Assembly (NCBI GenBank): GCA_003854995.1
Contig: RQOI01000103.1
Location: forward strand, 1-16,786
From: Candidatus Zhuqueibacterota bacterium
GTDB lineage: Bacteria > Zhuqueibacterota > Zhuqueibacteria > Residuimicrobiales > Krinioviventaceae
Direction: 5' to 3'
DNA: 16,786 bases
Below the pieces are notes generated by a model that saw only the letters and a list, made by a program, of their open reading frames with translations, did not search any database and was not told the DNA's origin. The position numbers and the translations under genes are program-made. This document shows positions 1 through 7,200 of this stretch, piece by piece (the first letter of the stretch is position 1; each line of letters opens with the position of its first letter).

Positions 1-158
1 CCATCCTGGCGCGCTGCCTGGAATGCTCTTTCCAATTGGGCGCCATCGATGTTCTGTTCGTCGGCTTCCGGGAATGCCGAGGGATTCGTTGGATTTTCAT
101 TCGTACAAAATGAAAAAATTAAAATAAAGAGAATGAAAGCCCAATTTCGCGCGTTCAT
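1..158 (-). CDS. N-terminus of exported lipoprotein-like protein (partial)
   Basis: Only the first 52 codons lie in the window; the gene continues past the left edge. The ATG at 158-156 is preceded by AAGGAGAG (166-171 region on the complement) at about 7 nt, a good ribosome binding site that fixes the start. The product begins with a short basic stretch, a hydrophobic segment (about residues 6-17) and a cysteine at residue 18 followed by a Thr/Asn/Pro/Ser-rich linker, the layout of a bacterial lipoprotein. The residue before the cysteine is Phe, which is poor for a lipobox, so plain Sec secretion is possible. The segment IDGAQLERAFQAARQD after the linker resembles the start of serine hydrolases of the beta-lactamase/penicillin-binding fold, but too little is visible to assign it. 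It is divergent from the gene pair at 303. Confidence 0.72.
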   Translation of the reverse strand, partial: MNARNWAFILFILIFSFCTNENPTNPSAFPEADEQNIDGAQLERAFQAARQD

Positions 159-302
159 CGTTGCTCTCCTTTCGGCCATCGCAGCATAATGGATTACAGC
201 ATGTTCAAATTTTGCTTATCGTGAGCATCTTTTTTTTCCACCGGATAACCAATGCAGATAGTTGTCGCTGCCCTAAACGATTCAGAATGAGGAACACTAT
301 TT

Positions 303-488
303 ATGCGCAATGCATTCCACGGCTTGGAAATTTCTCTCTCTGGCAAAAACAGCACCGCCTTTATCGACTATGTGAAAGATGTCATTGAAGCCAGAGTTGG
401 CAAAGAGTGGATCGAAGTGAAAACTGAGATGATCAGAGGAGAGCCATTTGACTATCGAAACAGGCGGAACATTGGTTGTTCCTTATGA
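303..488 (+). CDS. Hypothetical protein, probable 5' part of a frameshifted gene
   Basis: This frame gives 61 residues with no family I recognise. ATG 303 is the first start after an in-frame stop at 288-290 and has TGAGGA (288-293) about 9 nt upstream. The first ~49 residues look like real coding sequence (predicted helix AFIDYVKDVIEARVGKEW, then a strand), while the last ~12 residues (YRNRRNIGCSL) look like out-of-frame sequence. The next frame, 448-894, overlaps by 41 nt and starts with a sensible protein sequence exactly where this one degenerates. Removing one T from the TTT at 446-449 would join them as ...IRGEP-LTIETGG... into a single product of about 198 residues. The alternative is two overlapping, translationally coupled genes. 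Confidence 0.5.
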   Translation: MRNAFHGLEISLSGKNSTAFIDYVKDVIEARVGKEWIEVKTEMIRGEPFDYRNRRNIGCSL

Positions 489-894
489 GGTCGAGTTTAC
501 GCCGCCCGAGGGATACAAATCGCTCAGAAACGTCGCCTACGTTCTGCTGACGAACCACGCTCCGAAACCGGGTCGAGCCAAAGAATTCCTCTATCGACAA
601 GATTTTATCCTGCCGGAGATGCCAACGATCTGGGCCGGACAGACCATTGATGTGGGCACAGTCACTTACACCTATGATGATGAAAATGAACAAGGACTAT
701 TGGAAATCGTTCTGACGGGTGGCTGGGAATTGCAGGACGTCTCTGAGCCGGTCAAGATCCAAGGTTATGAAATCATCCCCGACGTGAGGCCTGCGGCAGG
801 TCAATTTACCACCTACAAAGGCACTGAATTGACCGTCCCGCTACTTGCATTTCCTTATTACGCCATCCATCTGGATGTGCAGCTTTGTGAATAA
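448..894 (+). CDS. Hypothetical beta-rich protein, probable 3' part of a frameshifted gene
   Basis: The frame gives 148 residues from a TTG start at 448 and ends at TAA 892-894. AGAGGAGA (435-442) sits 6 nt before the TTG, so independent initiation is possible. There is no ATG nearby and an in-frame stop at 430-432 blocks a longer protein. The sequence is rich in predicted beta strands (GGTLVVPYEVEF, TIDVGTVTYTYDD, LLEIVLTGGWEL) and prolines, with no signal peptide or membrane segment; a beta-sandwich or barrel fold is likely but the function is unknown. See the preceding frame for the frameshift reading. Transcription ends at the hairpin at 998-1042. Confidence 0.62.
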   Translation: MTIETGGTLVVPYEVEFTPPEGYKSLRNVAYVLLTNHAPKPGRAKEFLYRQDFILPEMPTIWAGQTIDVGTVTYTYDDENEQGLLEIVLTGGWELQDVSEPVKIQGYEIIPDVRPAAGQFTTYKGTELTVPLLAFPYYAIHLDVQLCE

Positions 895-997
895 AGTTGG
901 TTCAATCGCATTCACTCGCTCCGTGATCCAGGACCGAGCTGATTGCCGATAAATCGACTATACCGGTCAATAATTGAACCACGCAACATTCGCTCAC

Positions 998-1042
998 GCC
1001 TGCCGCGGAGAGGTTGGATTCTCGCCGCGGCAGGCTTTTTTT
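998..1042 (+). terminator. Rho-independent terminator
   Basis: A perfect 11-bp GC-rich stem (GCCTGCCGCGG at 998-1008 pairs with CCGCGGCAGGC at 1025-1035) is followed directly by seven T residues (1036-1042). It lies 103 nt after the stop at 894 and ends the transcription unit of the 303-894 frames. The complementary strand has no T-run after the stem, so it works in one direction only. Confidence 0.9.
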
Positions 1043-1126
1043 GTCTTTGGATGATCGCTGCCCTGCCTGTCCGCGCGGCCGTCAGCTGAGGACAGCCAGG
1101 CAATCCCCGCCATTCAAAATTAATTC

Positions 1127-1154
1127 TTGTTTCTTATCGCCGGTTATGTATATT
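1127..1154 (+). promoter_or_regulatory. Promoter candidate for the TIM-barrel gene
   Basis: TTGTTT (1127-1132), a 16-nt spacer and TATATT (1149-1154) resemble -35 and -10 boxes; the -10 box continues as TATATTTT, similar to other candidates in this window. It lies downstream of the 998-1042 terminator and upstream of the gene at 1268, giving a leader of roughly 105 nt. Confidence 0.45.
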
Positions 1155-1267
1155 TTTAATCTATTGCAGCTCCGACTCTGTTTCCTCGCGAGGCTGAAAT
1201 GGTCCTCTGCGAAGGAACGCCGAGTGTCGCCCATGTCCGCACAGCCGCTGAATCACAGGAGTGATCT

Positions 1268-2200
1268 ATGTATAACCGACGACTCTTTTTACGGAATTTC
1301 CTCACGGCCCCCGCTCTATTGAGCATGGCGTGCAGAAGTGCGTGGCGGTCGGGAAGACAGCTCTTCAAGATATCCTTATCCGAAGAGTCCCTGCGTCGAT
1401 CACTGCTCGCAGGTCAGGTCGATCATCTCGACCTGCCGCGCATCGCCAAAGAGCTCAGCATTCATGCCGTCGAGTATGGCGGCGAATTCTTTGCGGGTAG
1501 AGCTCAGGACCGAGGCTACCTGGAGAATATGCGAAAACAGTGTCAGGATTTCAGCGTCAAGAGCCTGCTCATCCGCTGCGACGGTGAGGGACGGCTGGGT
1601 GAGCCGGATGCGTTGCTGCGCAAGGGGGCGGTCGAAGGCCATTACAAGTGGGTGCAGGCGGCCCAGCGGCTGGGCTGCCAGGCCATTTGCGTGCATGCGG
1701 AGAGCGACGGCTCTTTTCTGGAGCAGCAGCAGCGCGTCGCGGACGGGCTGCGGCAGCTCTGCGACTATGCTGAGGATTACAAAATAAACGTCCTGGTGGA
1801 AAACCGCAACGGCCCCTCGGCGAACGCCGGCTGGCTCATCGGCGTCATCAAGATGGTCGATCATCTCCGCATCGGCACACTGCCCGATTTCGGCAACTTT
1901 CAGCTTGCAGCCGATGAATGGTACGACCGCTACGTGGGAGTGGCCGAGCTCATGCCCTTTGCCGGCGCGGTCAGCGCGCAGACGGGTGAGTTTGATGCGC
2001 GCGGTAACGATATCCGCACAGACTATCTCAGGATGGTCAGAGTGGTGGTCGCGGCCGGCTATCGCGGTCATATCGGCATCAACTATCGCGGTCCGCGGGA
2101 AATCTGGGGCATCCAGGCGACAAAGACGCTTCTGGAGCGAGTCCGGACGACCCTCATGGCAGAAGCAGATTCATCCCAGGGGCGTCACTCTCTCACCTGA
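1268..2200 (+). CDS. Tat-exported sugar phosphate isomerase/epimerase-like TIM-barrel protein
   Basis: The 310-residue product belongs to the AP-endonuclease-2/xylose-isomerase-like TIM-barrel superfamily (sugar phosphate isomerases/epimerases). AGGAG (1257-1261) lies 6 nt before ATG 1268. The N-terminus NRRLFLRNFL (residues 3-12) followed by a short hydrophobic stretch matches a twin-arginine signal; Cys22 after LLSMA may be a lipidation site, giving a Tat lipoprotein outside the inner membrane. Barrel landmarks are VEYGGEFF (68-75), the VENRNG strand with Glu178, LPDFGNF with Asp207, and the C-terminal SAQTGEFDARGND and GHIGINYRG segments. Relatives usually have a lysine in place of the Gln in SAQT and a glutamate in the last strand (IEYEG), where this protein has Asn272. 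Substrate is unknown, and activity may be altered. Its 3' end overlaps the convergent gene by 16 nt. Confidence 0.83.
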   Translation: MYNRRLFLRNFLTAPALLSMACRSAWRSGRQLFKISLSEESLRRSLLAGQVDHLDLPRIAKELSIHAVEYGGEFFAGRAQDRGYLENMRKQCQDFSVKSLLIRCDGEGRLGEPDALLRKGAVEGHYKWVQAAQRLGCQAICVHAESDGSFLEQQQRVADGLRQLCDYAEDYKINVLVENRNGPSANAGWLIGVIKMVDHLRIGTLPDFGNFQLAADEWYDRYVGVAELMPFAGAVSAQTGEFDARGNDIRTDYLRMVRVVVAAGYRGHIGINYRGPREIWGIQATKTLLERVRTTLMAEADSSQGRHSLT

Positions 2201-3285
2201 TCGTCCAGCAGTCGCTTCAGCTCAGCGTTGCTTCTGGGCGCCCAGCCAAAAGATTTTTGCCAGACGTCACGGCTCTCCATGCACAGGTAGATAAAGACAT
2301 CGCGCGAATAGGAGCGGATCCAGTCGTGCATTTTGCGAAACATCTCGATGCGGATCGGCTTGAAGTAGCGCAATTTGCCGTCCATGCCGGGCAACAGCTC
2401 GCCCAGATAGATTTTCGAGCGCGGATGCCGCGTCCGCAGCATGGTATCAAAGGCCGCCGGATAGCGGAGCGCGCCCAGACTGATCCAGACAATGTTCTCC
2501 GGTCTGATGCGGCGGAATATCTTGTCGACGACATCGCGATACCCCTCCTGCCAGCCAGGATGGTCGAGCATGGGATCAAAATGAAAGCCAATACGGTAGC
2601 CGGCTCTTTGCACCTCTGCGGCGGCGAGCAGACGATCCTCGATCGTGGCGGCGAATCCCTCCTCGCATGCCTGCATGGCCTCTGTATTCATCGACCACGA
2701 GATGACCGATCGGCGATTGTGCGCGAGACCGAGCAACGACTCAATGTGCACATTCTTGCTCTTCAGCTCGATGATGGCGTTCTTTTTGTCAGCAAAGAAA
2801 ACCACCAGCTCAGCACCCAGTTCCGTCACTGGTTCGAACGTCAGGCTGTCCGACAATTCGCCGGTGCCGATCCGATGAAAAGATCTGCTGCGCGCAAGCC
2901 TTTTCCCCAGCTCGCCGTACATGTCATCCATGTTGCAGTAGATCGTGATGAGCGGACTGGTCAGATATCCCTGCAGGATGCAATAGCTGCATTCAAGGTC
3001 GCAGCCGGCGGCGACATCGAGATTATAATAGAGACAGCAGAGGTGTTTCTGCGTCCCGGGGCAGAGGCGAAGAAACGGCCCCCTCTGCCTGGCGAGCAAC
3101 AGGCTTTTTTCGTCGCTGTGGCGCGCGGCGTCCTCGATCAGCAAGGCGTTGGCATCGGCGATCACCTCTTTTTCGATCTGTGGAAATTTTGCCATAATTC
3201 TCGTCGCCCATGCCGAACGAGAGACCGACTCTTCGATGAAAATTTTAGCCGGGGAGAATGATTTTCTTCCTGTCGACGATATCAT
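2185..3285 (-). CDS. Spore photoproduct lyase-like radical SAM protein
   Basis: The 366-residue protein matches the SplB/DNA photolyase-like radical SAM family (COG1533 type). The cluster-binding motif C95-x3-C99-x2-C102 sits in GCDLECSYCILQGYL, followed by the conserved NMDDM segment (about 118-122) and a TIM-barrel domain of about 250 residues. Family members cleave thymine dimer spore photoproduct with SAM. In Bacillus subtilis SPL the hydrogen relay uses Cys141, Tyr99 and Tyr97. By my alignment here, Cys141 is replaced by Glu143 (GELSD for CTSD) and Tyr99 by Ile103, while Tyr97 is kept as Tyr101, so the reaction is probably not the classical one. The ATG at 3285 overlaps the stop of the ParB-like gene (ATGA), showing translational coupling; a start at Met31 is also possible. 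No intrinsic terminator is visible at its end. Confidence 0.85.
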   Translation of the reverse strand: MISSTGRKSFSPAKIFIEESVSRSAWATRIMAKFPQIEKEVIADANALLIEDAARHSDEKSLLLARQRGPFLRLCPGTQKHLCCLYYNLDVAAGCDLECSYCILQGYLTSPLITIYCNMDDMYGELGKRLARSRSFHRIGTGELSDSLTFEPVTELGAELVVFFADKKNAIIELKSKNVHIESLLGLAHNRRSVISWSMNTEAMQACEEGFAATIEDRLLAAAEVQRAGYRIGFHFDPMLDHPGWQEGYRDVVDKIFRRIRPENIVWISLGALRYPAAFDTMLRTRHPRSKIYLGELLPGMDGKLRYFKPIRIEMFRKMHDWIRSYSRDVFIYLCMESRDVWQKSFGWAPRSNAELKRLLDDQVRE

Positions 3286-4226
3286 GGCAGTTTCAACAGA
3301 TCCTCGACGACACCGTCGTTGAGCAGTTTTTTTAATGCCGTGATCGTTTTTTCGTAATCGCGTTCGCTCGAAAATGCAAAGCTCACCGAGTAGCAGTCGC
3401 CTTCAAAGTATAGCGGCGCCTGAATGTGCAGATACCCCGGCAGCCGCGCCGCATGCAGAATGTCTGCAAAGCTCGCCTGCGCAGCAGCATAGCGGGGATA
3501 TCGCTTTTCCCAAAGCCACTGCTTGACTCGTTCGGTCTTTTGCGGCGGCGTCAACCTGGCATTCAGAATGTCCTGCACCGACGTCGAGTCAATGAGTTGC
3601 GCGATCGTCATCTCTTCTGTCCTGGAGACGTCGGCCAGCAAGGTCAGAAATTCCCGTTGCCGATTTTTACCGGGGCGGAGGGCAGCGAACAGTCTCCATA
3701 TCTCAATCTGATCCTGCTCGGGTCGGTTCAAGATCTCTTTGGCCGTTTCGAGAGAGATCTGCTCCGCCGTCAGCGCTTCCCGCCATTCGGGCGCGAGTTC
3801 ATGCAGACCGCTGTAGAGCTGCAGTACGCGCGGATTCCGGCCATAGCCCAGCATCGGCAGCCAGGACTGAACGATCTCGTTTTCATCGATCATGAACTCG
3901 GTCTGCAGTTTATGCAATACAGTTGACAACTCGATGGGATTGAGCGGTTTGGTCGACTGATTCTCCAGCACGGCCATGCCAAAGAGGTCGACGCGCGGTT
4001 CCTCCTCTTCGATGACAAAAGCCTGACAGGTCGCCGTTTGCAGCGCAACCATCGCCGCCATCCTCTTAAAGCCGCAGACTAGTCGATACGAGCAGTCGCC
4101 CTTGGCTTGCACGATGATCGGCTGGATCAGGCCGATTCGTCCGATCGACGCAGTGAGCGAGTCAATCCGATCGGCCGTTCTGTAACGAAACGTCTGATCG
4201 TCCGGATCAATGTGCTCGATCGCGAT
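3282..4226 (-). CDS. ParB/Spo0J-like protein, start codon unresolved
   Basis: The first standard start in this frame is GTG at 4112 (276 residues). The frame upstream, to about 4226, still encodes the conserved front of the ParB N-terminal domain: IAIEHIDPDDQTFRYR and then SLTASIGRIGLIQPIIV. From the GTG the product has ParB box II (YRLVCGFKRMAA, residues 9-20), box III with Glu50-Asn51 and LNPIE (57-61), then a helical region resembling the ParB HTH domain (about 85-150) and a C-terminal domain of unknown type. ParB family members bind CTP/Mg and DNA; some relatives are nucleases. No ATG, GTG, TTG or CTG in this frame precedes 4226 before the stop at 4337. Either a rare start (ATC/ATT) is used or one base is extra: dropping one A near 4226-4230 joins a TTG at 4251, 3 nt after the helicase stop. 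Lack of parA neighbours argues against plasmid-type partition. Confidence 0.75.
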   Translation of the reverse strand: MAIEHIDPDDQTFRYRTADRIDSLTASIGRIGLIQPIIVQAKGDCSYRLVCGFKRMAAMVALQTATCQAFVIEEEEPRVDLFGMAVLENQSTKPLNPIELSTVLHKLQTEFMIDENEIVQSWLPMLGYGRNPRVLQLYSGLHELAPEWREALTAEQISLETAKEILNRPEQDQIEIWRLFAALRPGKNRQREFLTLLADVSRTEEMTIAQLIDSTSVQDILNARLTPPQKTERVKQWLWEKRYPRYAAAQASFADILHAARLPGYLHIQAPLYFEGDCYSVSFAFSSERDYEKTITALKKLLNDGVVEDLLKLP

Positions 4227-4254
4227 TGTACAGAGTTTCTTTGGCCAGCAAGTG

Positions 4255-7200
4255 CTAAAAAAGTGAGAGTTGATTGTCCTTTCTCCTCTTGTACTGACGC
4301 TGCTCGTACTGCAGTAGATGGGCGGAAATGGCGGTCAGGAAGCGGGAGGGATCCTGCTGTTGCTCTTTGCCAAACAGCGCCCGCTTTTTCGCCCGCGTGA
4401 GATAGAGATGCCGTCGCGCCCGTGTCATGGCGACATAGAGAAGGCGCCGCTCTTCGTCCACATCGAGCGGCTGACCCGGGAGATAGTGCGGCATGATGCC
4501 GTCTTCGCAGCCAATGACGAAAACGACCGGGAATTCCAGTCCTTTCGACGCGTGCATGGTCAGAACCTGAACTCGATCCGCACGCTCCAGGCTGTCGATC
4601 TGCTTCTGCAGCATGAGCGCGTCGAGAAATTGATCTTTATTGTCCCCGAAAGCACGCGCCAATTCTTTTGTTTTTTTTAGAAAACGGATCTCTTCATCTT
4701 GTTTGCTGTTTTTCACGAGCCAGTCAAAGATGGAAGGCAGATCGATTTCGACGAGCTCTTTCAGGGCGTTCTCGAATTCGTGCACATCCGCAACGGACAG
4801 GTGGTTTTTCATCTCTTCAAAGAGCTCCGCATCATTGTGACGTCGTGGATTGAGCAGCGCGGCGATGAAATGCGCGAACACCTGTGGGGCACTGGCCGAG
4901 TCGTCGATGCACTGATACGGGATGCCGGAGCGAGTCAGGGCTTCCATGAGCGGCGACGCCAGACGCCTGGAGCGAAGGAGGATGGCAAAGTCAGAAAAGC
5001 CATATTCCTCCGCTGCTCCTCGCGCATCGACGCGGTCGCTGTCCAGCGAGAAAAAGGTCGTGCCGCCCAGGTGCTGCTCGATCCGATGCACGACGAACTC
5101 GGCTTCGGCGCGATCCGTTGGCGACACCTCGATGTGGACCTTGACCTCTGGCGACATGGCGGACCAGAGGTGTTGCTCTTCATTGCGGCCGAGCATCTGC
5201 AGCGAGGCCGAGAGAATACTCTGCGCCGATCGGTAGTTGCGCTTTAGCCGGATGGATGTGGCCTGCGGAAAATCGTGCGTGAATTGATTGAAATAGACCG
5301 CACTGGCGCCGCGAAAACCATAGATCGCTTGATCCGGATCGCCAATGACGCAGACGTCGCGGGCGGTGATGGCGAGCAGGCGAAAAAGTTCGTACTGGGC
5401 TTTATTGATGTCCTGGAATTCATCGACAGCCAGGATCGGATGACGGGCCTGCAGCGCGCGGCGCAATTCGGGACATTGCAGCAACAGTCTAACCGGAAAG
5501 TTGACGAGATCGTCGAAATCGACTGCGTTCTGATCGGCCAGCAATCGTTCATAGTGCGCGAAGATGGCTGACAGCTGCTTTGCTCTCTCGCCCATTTGTT
5601 CCTGGGCGGATTCTGGCGAGTGGCCCTGGGCTTTGAGGAACGAGATTTTTTCCAAGGTGGACCGCGAGATTTTTTCGCCGCTCGCTCGCGCCAATTCGTT
5701 CCGGAAAACAGGCGAGTCGATCGGCGAGAGAATCTGGAATTTGTCATCTCGTTCGAAAAAGCTCTCCTGTTGGCGTAAAAAAGCGGCGCCAAAGGCGTGA
5801 TAGGTCTCGATCGTCATACGTTTTGCGTCATCGCCACTGAGCTTTTCCAGGCGGCTGCGCATCTCGGTCGCCGCTTTATTGGTGAAGGTGAAGGCGAGAA
5901 TTTCGTGCGCTTGGGCGTCCCCTGTTTCTATCAGCGAGGCGAGTCGGTGCGTCAGCGTGCGCGTTTTCCCGGTGCCTGGTCCGGCCTGGACGATGAGCGG
6001 CGTCCCTCTGTGCTCGACCGCCAGACGCTGTTCGTCGTTCAGGCCATACTCCCTCTCGACATCCTGAACCTTTTGCCGTCGCTGTTTTTCAAATGTGGCC
6101 TGATTCGGCGTGTCGACTTTATTGCTGTCAGGGCGCACAAACAGCGATCCCTGCTGCAGAATTTTCTCTCGTTCACCTTCTTTAAAGATTTTGATGATGC
6201 CGAATTCGCCGTCGTATCCCGGGATGGGCTCGATCTTGCCATCGCGCATTCGGCTGATGGCTTCCGCGACCAGATCGCCGCCGACCGATCGAATATCCGA
6301 GAGAGATCGTTTCATCAGGATATCCAGCTCCGGGCCGAGTTCCTGCAGCAGATGGTGATAGAGTTGCTCGACGCGTTTCGACGTCGGACCAACGTCAAGT
6401 ACTTCGCCCAGGACCTCCGGCAACGGGATCAGACTCTTGAACGGTTTTGCATCGGGGGGAGTATAGCCGGGCGGGCGATCGGCCAGTTCTTCGATCCGAT
6501 AACTGACCCCGAGCACGGCGGGTTTGCCGCACACCGGGCATAGGCCGTTGTTTTTGATGGTCTCGGCCGGCGTCGTGCACGAGTGGCATTTGCGGTGCCC
6601 GTCCATATGATATTTTCCTTCCTGCGGGAAAAACTCTATTGTGCCCCAAAAGGCGTCGCTCTTTTTGTCTTTGAGGGCATTGAAAAGGGCATCGTAGGTC
6701 AAGTCGGTCTGGAACAGGTTGGCCTCGCGCGCCAGCTTGGCGGGTGAGTGCGCATCCGAGTTGGAGACCAGGGTATAGGCATCGAGCATCGACAAGCGCC
6801 AGTTCATCGGCGGATCGCTGGACAGGCCGGTCTCGAGCGCAAAAATGTGCGGCGTCAGATCCTCGAAGCATTCCTCCAGCGTCTCAAATCCCGATTTTGA
6901 GCCGAACACAGAAAACCAGGGCGTCCAGATGTGTGCGGGGATGAATTGGGCGCGGGGATCAGTTTCGAGGGTGATCTCCAGGAGATCGCGCGTATCGAGG
7001 CCAAGAATCGGTCGGCCATCCGAATGAATATTTCCAATTCGATCGAGCGTCTTTTGTAATTTCTCGACCGCGTCAAAAGTCGGCAGAAAAATGACGCTGT
7101 GGACTTTGCGGACTCTGTCTTTCTTATAGATGGTGCTCACTTCACCGGAGAGGACAAAGTGGACATCCGACGCACACGCGTCCGGCACCTCTCTCTGCGT

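Larger units (their letters stand above)
895..1267 (+). other. Intergenic region with terminator, promoter candidate and leader
   Basis: This 373-nt gap has no coding frame I can support. It holds an intrinsic terminator (998-1042), a promoter candidate (1127-1154) and a leader of about 105 nt before the gene at 1268. The leader contains a perfect 10-bp palindrome CCTCGCGAGG (1184-1193), which could be an operator or a small hairpin. An 8-bp inverted repeat (GGTTCAAT 899-906 and ATTGAACC 973-980) brackets the stretch before the terminator. I do not recognise a riboswitch class in it. Confidence 0.6.

Noticed and set aside
899..980. 8-bp inverted repeat GGTTCAAT/ATTGAACC
   Set aside because: The arms are short and 66 nt apart, without a T-run or a conserved RNA fold I recognise.
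1400..2071. A 223-codon minus-strand frame inside the TIM-barrel gene
   Set aside because: It is antisense to a well-supported gene with SD and Tat signal, and its sequence matches nothing known.
2257..3261. A 334-codon open frame on the plus strand opposite the SPL-like gene
   Set aside because: It is antisense to a gene with clear radical SAM motifs, has low-complexity mixed composition and no recognisable domain; a long shadow frame caused by GC-rich third positions.
3282..4226. Plasmid or chromosome partition locus
   Set aside because: There is a ParB-like protein but no ParA ATPase, no parS-like repeats and no replication genes nearby.
5797..6543. A 248-codon plus-strand frame opposite the EndoQ-helicase gene
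   Set aside because: It is fully antisense to intact helicase and EndoQ motifs and shows no family features.
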